A stretch of DNA of 64,000 bases, taken from Pedobacter africanus (lineage in GTDB: Bacteria; Bacteroidota; Bacteroidia; Sphingobacteriales; Sphingobacteriaceae). Each line of letters starts with the position of its first letter. The stretch's first letter is position 1. Shown piece by piece: positions 1 to 8,159 of this stretch. Location of the stretch: assembly GCF_900176535.1 (NCBI RefSeq), contig NZ_FWXT01000003.1, positions 496,001 through 560,000 on the forward strand, written 5' to 3'. The notes under the pieces are model-generated. The model did no database searches and was not told the origin of the DNA. It saw only the letters and a list, made by a program, of their open reading frames with translations. Both the position numbers and the translations under genes were made by a program.

Positions 1-1207
1 CGGCAATCAGTAAGTTCCCACTCATGGCCAGAAAAATAACCAATCCTAACAGTGGATTACTGTCAAAAAACAAAGCGAATAAAAATACGATCAAACCCGT
101 GCAGGCTCCATTGATTACCCCTACCGTAAGTTCTTTGAGCACTGTTCTATAAGCCTGATTATCCGTCAAATCATATAGTGAAATCCTTCTTACCGTTACC
201 GCAAGGGCTTGTGTGGCGGCATTTCCACCCATACCGGCAATAATGGTCATGTAGGCAGGCAACACAGCGATCAGTTTAATGGTGGGTTCAAAATGGCGGA
301 TTACACCGGAAGCAAGAAAGGCTGTGCCAAGGTTCAGGATTAGCCAGGGAAGACGGGATTTTACCGCTTCTACCCAGTTACCACTCAGTTCCTCGTCTTC
401 TGATACCCCGGATATTTTTAAGATATCTTCCGTATTCTCATCTTCCAGTACATCGATTACGTCGTCAAAAGTTACCCGCCCCAATAGTTTCATGTCTTTG
501 TCCAGTACGGGGATACTGGTAATATTGTATTGAGAGATTAGCCTTGCCACTTCTTCCTGGTCTGTGTCCGGGTATACCCAGGCTACTTCAGATTTTACCA
601 GTTCTGTTATCTTTGCATTTCCCTTGGCTTTAATGATGTCCTTCAAAGAAACAATACCCTGAAAGGTATTGTCGTCATTTATCACAAATATCGTATAGAA
701 TTCTTCTATTTCTTCGCTTTGGCGGATGATCTCATCAATTGCGTCCTTCTTGGTCAGGTTCAGGTTAATCCGGATAAACTGTGTGTTCATCAAACCACCA
801 GCGGTTTCTTCGTGGTAGCTTAAGAGGTTCCTGATATTCGACGCATCATCTTCGCTCAGATCGGCCAGGATTTCTTTCTGCTCATGCTCCTCCAGTTGCG
901 AAATGATGTCTGTGGCATCATCATAATCCAGCTCTTCAACGATTTCGGTTCGCTTATCCGGATGTAACTGCAACAGCAATTCTTCAGGATGTGATTCCTC
1001 GTGCATTTCAGCAATGACTTCCGAAGCCGTTTCTACATCCAGTAGATTGATGATCCTTTGCTGCTCATCTTTATTCAGGCTCTCGAATAAAATGGCGATC
1101 TCAGAGGCATGATATTCCCCAAGAAGAGCTTTGAGCTGTTCATCATCACCGTTTAAGGCTACCTTAATCTTAGAGACATCTGTCCTGTCCAGATCGAAAG
1201 ATTGCAT
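1..1207 (-). CDS. mgtE: Magnesium transporter MgtE (C-terminus cut by window edge)
   Basis: MgtE is an inner-membrane Mg2+ channel gated by its cytoplasmic domains. I translated this frame by hand; about 402 codons are visible. The protein starts MQSFDLDRTDVSK and has an acidic N-terminal helical domain rich in D/E and L, then two CBS domains (around 'TAGGLMNTQFIRI' and 'VAWVYPDTDQEE'), then the start of the membrane domain with 'GMGGNAATQALAV', a conserved MgtE pore-region motif. The end of the membrane domain lies outside the window. The ATG at 1207 gives the N-terminus usual for the family and leaves 28 bp after the corA stop. Co-orientation with corA suggests a joint Mg2+ uptake operon. 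Identification is secure; only the truncation is unresolved. Confidence 0.93.
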   Translation of the reverse strand, partial: MQSFDLDRTDVSKIKVALNGDDEQLKALLGEYHASEIAILFESLNKDEQQRIINLLDVETASEVIAEMHEESHPEELLLQLHPDKRTEIVEELDYDDATDIISQLEEHEQKEILADLSEDDASNIRNLLSYHEETAGGLMNTQFIRINLNLTKKDAIDEIIRQSEEIEEFYTIFVINDDNTFQGIVSLKDIIKAKGNAKITELVKSEVAWVYPDTDQEEVARLISQYNITSIPVLDKDMKLLGRVTFDDVIDVLEDENTEDILKISGVSEDEELSGNWVEAVKSRLPWLILNLGTAFLASGVIRHFEPTIKLIAVLPAYMTIIAGMGGNAATQALAVTVRRISLYDLTDNQAYRTVLKELTVGVINGACTGLIVFLFALFFDSNPLLGLVIFLAMSGNLLIA

Positions 1208-1235
1208 ACGCCGGTAAAGGTAATAATAATCGGTT

Positions 1236-2354
1236 CTATTTAAACCATCCCTTGCGCCAGAAATATAGGATTTGTAATACCGCAATGGCGGCCATCACAA
1301 GCATGGTGTATAAGTAGCCATGTTCCTGGTACAATTCAGGCATATTTTGTGGCAATACTTTGCCGGTAACCGGATCTTCAATGGCAAAGTTCATCCCATA
1401 AATACCCGCAATAAAAGTTAAAGGGATGAATATAGATGAAATGATGGTCAAGACCTTCATGATCTCGTTCATCCTGTTGCTGATGATGGAAAGGTACATG
1501 TCGATATTACTGGCAGAAATCTCCTTTAAAGACTCTACAATATCAATGATCTGTATGCAATGGTCGTAAGCGTCCCTGATGTACATCTTCGTCTGATCAG
1601 GGATCAGCAGGCTGTCGCTTCTTAGTATATCGTTCAGTTTGTCCCGTTCCGGCCATACTACGCGCCTCATATTGATCAGGTTCCGTTTTACAATTTGGGT
1701 GTCAAACATCACTGTGCGGTCTGGCTTATCGAACAAACGGTCTTCAATCAGGTCCAACTCATCACCCCAGGCACCCAGGATTTCAAAATAGGTATCAATG
1801 ATGATGTCCATCAAAGCATACATCAGGTAACTGCTTCCGGCAATCCTGATGTTCCCTTTTCCTACTCTTAAGCGGTTCCTTATGGGCTCCAGACAGTCTT
1901 CATAGCCTTCCTGCAAAGTGAATAACGCGTTTTCCATTAAAATAAAGGAAACCTGCTCGTTATCAAGGTTCTTGTGTTCATCAAAATGGAGCATTCTGCT
2001 GATGGCGAAATCATATTTACCATACTCCTCCAGCTTCGGGCGCTGATAAGTCCGCGTGATGTCTTCCAAAACCAGCTTGCTGATGCCGAAATCGCTGTTC
2101 AGGGTTTCAAACATCGCCACGGAATTGAAACCTTTGATCTCTATCCAGTAATTGAACTCTTTATTCGCCAGTATCCGGGATAAATTTTCAATATTATCCA
2201 GTTCTTTAACTGCATAATGATGGTCGTTATAACTGTGAAAAGTAATGACAGGCTTTAAAGAATGCTCATCAATATACACCAAGCCCGGACTGGAGCCGGC
2301 TACTGGTAAAGAGTAGTGTTTGCGTTTGCGCTTGTGTTTTGCCGGTTTAGCCAT
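1236..2354 (-). CDS. corA: Magnesium/cobalt transporter CorA
   Basis: CorA forms a pentameric Mg2+ (Co2+) channel in the inner membrane. The 372-residue length fits the family. The signature YGMNF follows the first transmembrane helix ('IISSIFIPLTFIAGIYGMNF', about residues 304-324). A second C-terminal helix ('GYLYTMLVMAAIAVLQILYF') precedes a basic tail. The first 290 residues form the cytoplasmic funnel. The N-terminus is very basic (MAKPAKHKRKRKHY). The ATG lies 3 bp after the wbqC-like stop and 28 bp precede mgtE, so the three genes look co-transcribed. A TATTTTTG box (2359-2366) overlaps the end of the upstream gene only 4 nt before the ATG and may be a promoter or chance. CorA and MgtE side by side suggests redundancy in Mg2+ supply. 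Confidence 0.95.
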   Translation of the reverse strand: MAKPAKHKRKRKHYSLPVAGSSPGLVYIDEHSLKPVITFHSYNDHHYAVKELDNIENLSRILANKEFNYWIEIKGFNSVAMFETLNSDFGISKLVLEDITRTYQRPKLEEYGKYDFAISRMLHFDEHKNLDNEQVSFILMENALFTLQEGYEDCLEPIRNRLRVGKGNIRIAGSSYLMYALMDIIIDTYFEILGAWGDELDLIEDRLFDKPDRTVMFDTQIVKRNLINMRRVVWPERDKLNDILRSDSLLIPDQTKMYIRDAYDHCIQIIDIVESLKEISASNIDMYLSIISNRMNEIMKVLTIISSIFIPLTFIAGIYGMNFAIEDPVTGKVLPQNMPELYQEHGYLYTMLVMAAIAVLQILYFWRKGWFK

Positions 2355-2357
2355 AAC

Positions 2358-2969
2358 TCAAAAATAGTTTTTAGCCTGAGGGCCCTGGTTAAACAACAGA
2401 TCAATCATACTTAGGTTTGGTTTAAAGCCCTGCCTGTCATCAAAAACCTGGAAATATGGCTTAAAATTAGTAGCTATAGTATTTTTCTTGAAATGTAGTT
2501 TTGACCTGAAATCCAGTTCGGGTTCAACCTCTTTAACGTACTCCGTTGTAAAATGAAGATCAGGCTGAACTTTTAACTGTTTAAACAACCACTCCAGCAA
2601 CTGAAAATTAAAATCAAACAGGTAATCAAATGGCTGCTGGTAAAAACGGATAAATTCGTCTTCGTAATATTCAAAATAGGCTGAATTTCGGTAACAGCTT
2701 TCAAAACTCTTCCAATGCAGCCTTTGCCAGTTAAAATCATTACTGATTTTCACATCTTTAACTTTGGTATGTACCTTAGCGCCCTTAAGTACTGGAACAA
2801 TCAGGTCCAGAACGCCATTTGGCGAATATATCCTTGCCCGGTTCCTATAGGTCTGTTTAGGAAAATGCTCTTCTTTTTCCATTAAAAAATTGTAATTCAA
2901 TTCTTTTAAACCAGAAAAATAAGCGACTGGCGGAAGATAAAAAAGTGGGAATATAGCTAAACTTTGCAT
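2358..2969 (-). CDS. WbqC-like family protein
   Basis: A 203-residue protein of the WbqC-like family, found near polysaccharide genes in many bacteria; its reaction is not firmly known. Visible features are the N-terminal 'IFPLFYLPPVAYFS', 'FPKQTYRNRARIYSPNGVLDLIVPV', 'WQRLHWKSFESCYRNSAYFEYY' and a C-terminal 'LSMIDLLFNQGP', all typical of the family. The frame is open up to 3185, but the ATG at 2969 is preferred: it gives the usual N-terminus, and the upstream extension is antisense to the divergent acyltransferase gene. It is first in a minus-strand run with corA and mgtE. A link to surface glycan assembly would fit the neighbouring acyltransferase and GT2 genes but is inference. Confidence 0.8.
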   Translation of the reverse strand: MQSLAIFPLFYLPPVAYFSGLKELNYNFLMEKEEHFPKQTYRNRARIYSPNGVLDLIVPVLKGAKVHTKVKDVKISNDFNWQRLHWKSFESCYRNSAYFEYYEDEFIRFYQQPFDYLFDFNFQLLEWLFKQLKVQPDLHFTTEYVKEVEPELDFRSKLHFKKNTIATNFKPYFQVFDDRQGFKPNLSMIDLLFNQGPQAKNYF

Positions 2970-2978
2970 CTGATATTT

Positions 2979-2986
2979 TATGTTTG
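2979..2986 (+). promoter_or_regulatory. -7 promoter box candidate for the acyltransferase gene
   Basis: TATGTTTG matches the Bacteroidota -7 consensus TAnnTTTG and lies 21 nt before the ATG at 3008, in the short divergent gap with the wbqC-like gene. No well-spaced -33 TTTG was seen. Confidence 0.4.
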
Positions 2987-3007
2987 CATTCTCAACTCGC
3001 CAAATTA

Positions 3008-3892
3008 ATGATAAAAAAAACCTTTTCTTATATAGGAATATTTTTTTTGAACTTTTTATCACTCCTGCCCCTCTCCATCCTCTATATCTTCGCAGATCTG
3101 GCTTATTACATCGTGTATTACATTGTCCCTTACCGCAAAAAAGTGGTACGGGAAAACCTTCAGCATTCCTTTCCAGATAAACCATTAAAAGAGATCATAC
3201 AAATAGAAAAGAAGTTTTTCAGCTATTTCATGGATATGGTTTTTGAAATGCTGAAAATGCATTCTATTTCTGCGACTGAAATCAAAAAAAGGGTCCGGTT
3301 TACCAATCTCGACCTTGTAGAAGCCCATTTTAACAAGGACGAGAGTGTTTTGGCCTGCACGGGGCATTACGGCAATTGGGAACTGGGAACGATGGCCCTG
3401 GGCCTAAACCTTTCCAAACCCGCGTATGTGATCTATAAAACTTTAAACAACCAGATATTCGACAATTGGTTTTACCAGTTGCGCACTCGCTTCGGAAATA
3501 GGTTTATCCCCATGAAACAGACATTGAGGTCTATTGCAGGCACCAGGAATGAGGCCAATATCTATTGCTTTGCGGGCGATCAGACCCCCTTCTGGAACGA
3601 AACGAATTACTGGATCAATTTCTTAAACCAGCCGACAGCAGTGCTGCTGGGACTGGAAAAAATAGCGTTGCAGACCAACAGGCCAATATTTTACTTTAAA
3701 ACAAAGGTAGTCAAAAGAGGATATTATGAGATCGACTGCATTCCCTTATGCCTTAATCCTAAAGAAACAGAAGGGCACCAGATCTCTGATATGCAGTTCG
3801 ACCTTTTAGAAAAAATCATTAAAGAAGAACCCGCTTACTGGCTTTGGAGCCACAGGCGATGGAAACATAAACCCCAAAGCGCAGGACAATGA
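3008..3892 (+). CDS. Lysophospholipid/lipid A acyltransferase family protein (LpxL/HtrB-like)
   Basis: A membrane-anchored acyltransferase of the LpxL/HtrB family, which adds secondary acyl chains to lipid A or related lipids. It has 294 residues. A hydrophobic N-terminal helix (about residues 4-35) precedes 'YRKKVVRENL', typical of the family. The catalytic HX4D/E motif is seen as 'GHYGNWELG', followed by 'YVIYKTLNNQIFDNWFYQLRTRFG', 'CFAGDQTP' and the C-terminal 'YWLWSHRRWKHKP', all conserved. An upstream TTG at 2984 would add eight residues, but the ATG at 3008 gives the better start. It overlaps the next gene by ATGA (4 bp), so the two are translationally coupled. The precise acceptor is not determined. 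Confidence 0.88.
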   Translation: MIKKTFSYIGIFFLNFLSLLPLSILYIFADLAYYIVYYIVPYRKKVVRENLQHSFPDKPLKEIIQIEKKFFSYFMDMVFEMLKMHSISATEIKKRVRFTNLDLVEAHFNKDESVLACTGHYGNWELGTMALGLNLSKPAYVIYKTLNNQIFDNWFYQLRTRFGNRFIPMKQTLRSIAGTRNEANIYCFAGDQTPFWNETNYWINFLNQPTAVLLGLEKIALQTNRPIFYFKTKVVKRGYYEIDCIPLCLNPKETEGHQISDMQFDLLEKIIKEEPAYWLWSHRRWKHKPQSAGQ

Positions 3893-4908
3893 CAGTACCC
3901 AGTGTAGCAGTAGTAATTTTAAATTGGAACGGAAAGGCCCTGCTTGAGCAGTTTTTACCCAGCGTAGTACAATCGCAATATCCTAATCTACAAATTATAG
4001 TTGGCGATAATGCTTCAACAGACGATTCTGTCATTTTTACAAAAGTGAATTATCCGGAGGTAAAAGTGATGGTGAACGATCACAATTATGGTTTTGCCGA
4101 AGGTTATGGTAAATTGCTGGAGCAGATTGAGGTCGATTATTATGTGCTGCTCAATTCTGATGTTGAAGTGCCGCAAAACTGGATACAGCCCGTAATTGAT
4201 GTAATGGAGGCAGATGCGCAGATTGCAGTTGCCCAGCCAAAGATCAAATGGCAGAAACATAAGGAGCAGTTTGAATATGCAGGTGCTGCCGGAGGCTATC
4301 TGGATTTGCATGCCTTTCCTTTTTGCCGGGGCCGCCTGTTCGATACTGTAGAAAAAGACAACAACCAGTATAACGATCAGAAAGAAATTTTCTGGGCCAG
4401 TGGTGCGGCATTATTCATCAAAAGCAAGTGCTGGAAAGAAGCCGGAGGACTGGATCCTGATTTTTTTGCCCATATGGAAGAGATAGACCTCTGCTGGCGG
4501 TTGAAAAACCTGGGCTATAAGATCATTTACTGCCCACAGGCTGAAGTTTACCATGTAGGGGGCGGTACCCTGAATTCAAATAACCCTTACAAAACCTATC
4601 TGAATTTTAAAAATAACCTGGTCATCATGCAAAAGAACCTTCCCTTAGCCGATGCCTACCCGAGGATTTTTATCCGCATGTCTATCGATTTCATCGCCTG
4701 GATCCATTTTCTAATGCAGGGCAAGGCACAGTTTGCCTGGGCCATAAACAGGGCGCATTACGATTTCCTTTGCAGCCTGTCAAAAAACGGGGCAAAAAGA
4801 ACTGCAATACAAATCCCTTTCCTGAAACACACAGGCCAGTACCGTTCCAGTATTGTATGGGCTTATTTTATTAAAAAGATCAGGTTCTTTAGCCAGCTTG
4901 GAATTTAG
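3889..4908 (+). CDS. Family 2 glycosyltransferase
   Basis: A 339-residue GT2 (GT-A fold) glycosyltransferase. Seen in order: 'VVILNWNGKALLEQFLPSV' (nucleotide-binding start), 'VGDNASTDDSV', the DXD-like 'LLNSDVEVP', 'FWASGAALFIKSKCWKEAGGLDPDFFAHMEEIDLCWRLKNLGYKIIYCPQAEVYHVGGGT' (acceptor-side ED motif), and a hydrophobic stretch near residues 255-275 that may touch the membrane. This rhamnosyltransferase-like layout points to cell-surface glycan or glycolipid assembly; donor and acceptor cannot be told. Its ATG overlaps the stop of the acyltransferase gene, and its 3' end overlaps the convergent M28 peptidase gene by 4 bp. Confidence 0.9.
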   Translation: MTVPSVAVVILNWNGKALLEQFLPSVVQSQYPNLQIIVGDNASTDDSVIFTKVNYPEVKVMVNDHNYGFAEGYGKLLEQIEVDYYVLLNSDVEVPQNWIQPVIDVMEADAQIAVAQPKIKWQKHKEQFEYAGAAGGYLDLHAFPFCRGRLFDTVEKDNNQYNDQKEIFWASGAALFIKSKCWKEAGGLDPDFFAHMEEIDLCWRLKNLGYKIIYCPQAEVYHVGGGTLNSNNPYKTYLNFKNNLVIMQKNLPLADAYPRIFIRMSIDFIAWIHFLMQGKAQFAWAINRAHYDFLCSLSKNGAKRTAIQIPFLKHTGQYRSSIVWAYFIKKIRFFSQLGI

Positions 4909-5873
4909 TTTTTCTTTTCGGGGACAAAGACAATGGCTTCTTTACGGTTGGCAACGCTTAAGATGGCCTTGTAAACGTAATCGCATACCAGTTTTTCTCC
5001 TGCCACATTGATCAGCGACGCCTGATCTTCAGGTGTATGGTATTGTGGATGCCCCCCGGTATGGAAACCCAGAACTGAGATGTCTTTTTTGTAAAATGAA
5101 ACATGATCTGATCCACCCACATCGTAGGCAATCACGATAGGGTTAATGCCTGCTTCCGGTCCGAGTTGTTTCATCAGTTCCACGCCTCCGTTGAAAGAGG
5201 CCGCGCCACCCATGTACAGTTGTTTTTCAGCATTCATACGGCCTACCATATCCATATTCAGCATGAGTTTTATAGATTGCAGCGGGATGACAGGATGCTC
5301 AACAAAGTACTTCGATCCCAGCAGGCCCTGTTCTTCCGCGCCAAAAGCAATCAGCAGTACACTGCGTTTCAATTGTTTCCGGTTTGTGGCCAGTTTTTCC
5401 CCGATTTCCAGTAAAGCCGCAGTACCGCTGGCATTATCATCGGCCCCAAGATGTACGCCTGTGGTATCCGGCTTTTTAGAAGAAGGCCCTCCCATGCCCA
5501 GGTGGTCATAATGTGCACCCAGTACAATAAACTCCTGTTTCAGCAGGGGGTCTGATCCTTCAATAAAACCGATCACATTCTGCGTAAGCACCCTTGGGGT
5601 ATCGGTAGTCCCTTTTTTTACCCTTATTTTAGCGGTAAAATCCTGTGTATAGGATTTTCCATAGGGCCTAATACCCGATTTTTTGAATTCCTTAATCAGG
5701 TAGGCCACCACTTTTTTATTTTCCGCGGTACCAGGAAAACGTCCGGCCATCTCAGGCGAAGCCAGAAATGAAATATGCGCTTTGATCTCTTTTTCAGTAA
5801 CTTCTGATTGTGAAAATGCAGTAATACTTAAACTGGTGTATATGGCCACCAGCAAATATTTTTTAGTGTTCAT
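4905..5873 (-). CDS. Secreted M28 family zinc aminopeptidase
   Basis: A 322-residue exported metallopeptidase. A signal peptide is clear at residues 1-22 (ending 'TAFSQ'). The two-zinc site of M28 peptidases can be read: His/Asp in 'GAHYDHLGMGG' and 'LGADDNASGT', the catalytic Glu pair in 'FGAEEQGLLGS', Asp in 'LNMDMVGR', and the last His in 'HPQYHTPEDQ'. Such enzymes trim N-terminal residues from peptides in the periplasm or outside the cell. It lies 2 bp after the aroQ stop, so it is probably read from the aroQ transcript; a functional link is not obvious. Its 3' end overlaps the GT2 gene by 4 bp, convergently. Substrate is unknown. Confidence 0.92.
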   Translation of the reverse strand: MNTKKYLLVAIYTSLSITAFSQSEVTEKEIKAHISFLASPEMAGRFPGTAENKKVVAYLIKEFKKSGIRPYGKSYTQDFTAKIRVKKGTTDTPRVLTQNVIGFIEGSDPLLKQEFIVLGAHYDHLGMGGPSSKKPDTTGVHLGADDNASGTAALLEIGEKLATNRKQLKRSVLLIAFGAEEQGLLGSKYFVEHPVIPLQSIKLMLNMDMVGRMNAEKQLYMGGAASFNGGVELMKQLGPEAGINPIVIAYDVGGSDHVSFYKKDISVLGFHTGGHPQYHTPEDQASLINVAGEKLVCDYVYKAILSVANRKEAIVFVPEKKN

Positions 5874-5875
5874 CG

Positions 5876-6295
5876 TTATCCTTTCAGTAAACTCTCTATC
5901 GCCAGACGGTAGCCGTCCATGCCAAAACCTGTTAAAACGCCTTTGCAGTTCTTTCCGGTGAGCGAAACATGCCTGTATTCTTCCCTTGCATAGATGTTAG
6001 AGATGTGTACCTCAACTACAGGGGTTTTTATGGCTGCAATGGCATCAGCAATCGCTACAGAAGTATGGGTATAACCACCGGCATTGATCACAATACCGTC
6101 ATAGCTAAAACCAACTTCGTGTAATTTATTGATCAGTTCACCCTCTACATTACTTTGAAAATAATCTATTTCGAGGATACTGTATAGGTCCCTGAGTGAT
6201 TTGAGGTATTCATCAAAGCCCTGGTTTCCGTATATGCCAGGTTCACGAAGCCCTAAAAGGTTTAAGTTTGGGCCATTAATAATTTGTATCTTCAT
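5876..6295 (-). CDS. aroQ: 3-dehydroquinate dehydratase, type II
   Basis: Catalyses dehydration of 3-dehydroquinate to 3-dehydroshikimate in the cytoplasm, step three of the shikimate pathway. The 139 residues fit the small type II family (dodecamer). Motifs: 'IINGPNLNLLGLREPGIYG' with the catalytic Tyr, 'QSNVEGELI', 'INAGGYTHTSVAI' and 'EVHISNIYAREEYRHVS' with the catalytic His. The frame is open to 6313, but the ATG at 6295 (MKIQIINGPN) is the family's normal start. A TAAGTTTG box ends 5 nt before this ATG, so the mRNA could be leaderless. Divergent from xerD with a 46-bp gap. Confidence 0.96.
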   Translation of the reverse strand: MKIQIINGPNLNLLGLREPGIYGNQGFDEYLKSLRDLYSILEIDYFQSNVEGELINKLHEVGFSYDGIVINAGGYTHTSVAIADAIAAIKTPVVEVHISNIYAREEYRHVSLTGKNCKGVLTGFGMDGYRLAIESLLKG

Positions 6296-6300
6296 CAGCT

Positions 6301-6308
6301 CAAACTTA
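6301..6308 (-). promoter_or_regulatory. -7 promoter box candidate for aroQ
   Basis: TAAGTTTG on the minus strand matches TAnnTTTG exactly and ends 5 nt before the aroQ ATG (6295). If used, transcription would start at or next to the start codon. No clear -33 TTTG was seen. Confidence 0.45.
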
Positions 6309-6341
6309 GCCAAAAAAAACGTACCGTATAAAATTTATTTT

Positions 6342-7241
6342 GTGATCCATAACCCCTATCTGCAGTCGTACAGAAATTACCTCAAACTGGAACGTTCCCT
6401 CTCTGTAAATTCCATTGAGGCCTATCTTAATGATTTAAATAAACTGTCTCAGTATTTTGAATCATTGGAACAACATCCTCATATAAAGGATATTAATGCT
6501 GAAGACCTGAAGCTATTTATTTCATGGATCAACGAATTGGGTATGTTGCCCAGTACACAGGCCAGGGTGCTTTCCGGCCTAAAATCTTTCTTTGGTTTTT
6601 TAATGCTCGAAGAGGTCATTACCACCGACCCTTCTGCCCTACTGGAAACGCCAAGGCTCGGCAGGCACCTGCCCGATACATTGGATATTCACGAAATCAA
6701 TGGAATGATAGCAGCTATCGATGCATCCAAACCCGATGGTATGCGCAATAAGGCCATTTTAGAAACCCTTTATGGCTGTGGTTTAAGGGTATCTGAGCTC
6801 ATCAATCTTAAAATATCAGATGTTTTTGAAGAGAACGAGTTCATCCGGGTAATTGGTAAAGGGAATAAAGAACGCTTGATACCTATTGGGGTTACAGCCT
6901 TAAAATACATCAATATTTACCTGCAGGAAACCAGGGTGCATATCCATATCAAGAAGGGATTCGAAGACTATATCTTTCTCAACCGGGGCGGAAGCCGGCT
7001 TTCCAGGGTCTCGGTGTTTAGTATCATTAAAACCCTGGCGATAAAATCGGGTATAAAAAAGAGCATCAGTCCGCATACCTTCCGCCACTCTTTTGCAACA
7101 CATTTAATTGAAGGTGGTGCCGATCTGCGTGCGGTACAGGAAATGCTTGGGCATTCCAGCATCACTACTACGGAGATCTATACCCATCTGGACCGCGATT
7201 ATTTGAGGGGTATCATAAACGGGTTTCACTCCCGCAGCTAG
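6342..7241 (+). CDS. xerD: Site-specific tyrosine recombinase, XerD-like
   Basis: A 299-residue tyrosine recombinase, the length usual for XerC/XerD, which resolve chromosome dimers at dif. The N-terminal SAM-like DNA-binding domain ('YRNYLKLERSLSVNSIEAYLNDLNKL') spans residues 1-95. The catalytic domain shows Arg in 'YGCGLRVSEL', Lys in 'GKGNKERLIPI', the box 'HTFRHSFATHLIEGGADLRAVQEMLGHSSITTTEIYTH' with His, Arg, His and the nucleophilic Tyr. I take GTG at 6342 as the start; the open frame extends to 6201, but that part is antisense to aroQ. The lone housekeeping setting and standard length argue for XerD rather than a mobile-element integrase; XerC is the alternative. Confidence 0.9.
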   Translation: MIHNPYLQSYRNYLKLERSLSVNSIEAYLNDLNKLSQYFESLEQHPHIKDINAEDLKLFISWINELGMLPSTQARVLSGLKSFFGFLMLEEVITTDPSALLETPRLGRHLPDTLDIHEINGMIAAIDASKPDGMRNKAILETLYGCGLRVSELINLKISDVFEENEFIRVIGKGNKERLIPIGVTALKYINIYLQETRVHIHIKKGFEDYIFLNRGGSRLSRVSVFSIIKTLAIKSGIKKSISPHTFRHSFATHLIEGGADLRAVQEMLGHSSITTTEIYTHLDRDYLRGIINGFHSRS

Positions 7242-7244
7242 GCT

Positions 7245-8111
7245 TTATACCGGCTGTCCTCTCCTGCACCTTATCATTCTGTCCTTGCCTTGCATATCTT
7301 TTTTTAATTCTATGTTTATAAATGATTTAGTAGTCAGCATTTCAACAGTTTCCTGACCTAAATTTGCATTGATCTCAAAAAAAAGCAGGCCCATATCGCT
7401 TAAATGCACCTGCGCAAAATCGGCAATGGCCTCATAAAACTCCAAAGGCTTTTCATCAGCAACAAACAAGGCCAGGTGTGGTTCATGTGCAAGCACATTT
7501 TCATGCATTTCAGCTTGTTCCTTTAGGGTGACGTAAGGCGGATTGCTCACCATCAGGTCAAACTTTTGCTTTGTACTATACCTACGGATGTCAGCTTCAA
7601 TAAACAGGATATCTAACTCATTTAAAGAAGCATTAGCGGTTGCTGTTTCAATTGCAGCTTTAGATACATCCAAGGCAAAAACTTCAAAGCCAGGCAGGTT
7701 TTTTTTCAGGCTTACAGCAATACAACCACTTCCGGTGCCAATGTCCAGGATGCGCATTTTTCCGCCTGTGGCTACGGTAAGTGCACAGCTTTCCAGTACC
7801 CATTCTACCAGCTCCTCGGTCTCGGGTCTGGGTATCAGCACCGCCGGGTTTACTTTAAACGGTAGTCCATAAAACTCAGTTTCGCCCAATATGTACTGGA
7901 TGGGCCGGCCGCTTTCCAGCGCTTTTAATATAGCTGCATAACGATGCGTTTCTGCCATTGTCAGTTTCCTGTCTTTTGCTAAACTGAGCTCGGCCCTGTT
8001 TAATCCGGAAACATGTCCGGTTGCAAGGTTAAAGATAGACGCAACTTCCTCAGCGTCATAAATGTCGCGTAATTGTAGTGTAAAATGTTGCAACAGCTGC
8101 CTTAAATTCAT
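7245..8111 (-). CDS. prmC: Peptide chain release factor N5-glutamine methyltransferase
   Basis: PrmC (HemK) methylates the GGQ glutamine of release factors RF1 and RF2, using S-adenosylmethionine. The 288-residue protein has an N-terminal helical domain (residues 1-85, including 'GRPIQYILGETEFYGLPF') and a Rossmann methyltransferase domain with 'ILDIGTGSGCIAVSLKK' (SAM site) and the signature 'VSNPPYVTL'. The ATG at 8111 (MNLRQLLQHF) is preferred to a TTG nine bases upstream. A TACTTTTG box (8118-8125) sits 6 nt before the ATG. The gene ends 3 bp from the convergent xerD stop and diverges from ribD. Confidence 0.96.
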   Translation of the reverse strand: MNLRQLLQHFTLQLRDIYDAEEVASIFNLATGHVSGLNRAELSLAKDRKLTMAETHRYAAILKALESGRPIQYILGETEFYGLPFKVNPAVLIPRPETEELVEWVLESCALTVATGGKMRILDIGTGSGCIAVSLKKNLPGFEVFALDVSKAAIETATANASLNELDILFIEADIRRYSTKQKFDLMVSNPPYVTLKEQAEMHENVLAHEPHLALFVADEKPLEFYEAIADFAQVHLSDMGLLFFEINANLGQETVEMLTTKSFINIELKKDMQGKDRMIRCRRGQPV

Positions 8112-8117
8112 ACCCTG

Positions 8118-8125
8118 CAAAAGTA
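8118..8125 (-). promoter_or_regulatory. -7 promoter box candidate for prmC
   Basis: TACTTTTG (minus strand) is an exact TAnnTTTG match, 6 nt before the prmC ATG. A matching box on the other strand serves ribD, making this 48-bp gap a compact divergent promoter. Confidence 0.5.
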
Positions 8126-8146
8126 AGTAAATCGAACAATATACCT

Positions 8147-8154
8147 TACTTTTG
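8147..8154 (+). promoter_or_regulatory. -7 promoter box candidate for ribD
   Basis: TACTTTTG ends 5 nt before the ribD ATG (8160). It is identical to the prmC box on the opposite strand. The distance implies a leaderless or near-leaderless transcript. No FMN riboswitch fits into this gap. Confidence 0.5.
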
Positions 8155-8159
8155 CTGTA

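Noticed and set aside
2970..3185. N-terminal extension of the wbqC-like gene
   Set aside because: The added 72 residues are antisense to the acyltransferase gene and precede the normal family N-terminus.
6201..6341. 47-codon N-terminal extension of the xerD-like gene
   Set aside because: Largely antisense to aroQ; the GTG at 6342 gives the standard 299-residue recombinase.
6342..7241. Tyrosine recombinase as an integrase of a mobile element
   Set aside because: Length and motifs fit housekeeping XerC/D, neighbours are core genes, and no attachment site or element boundary was seen.
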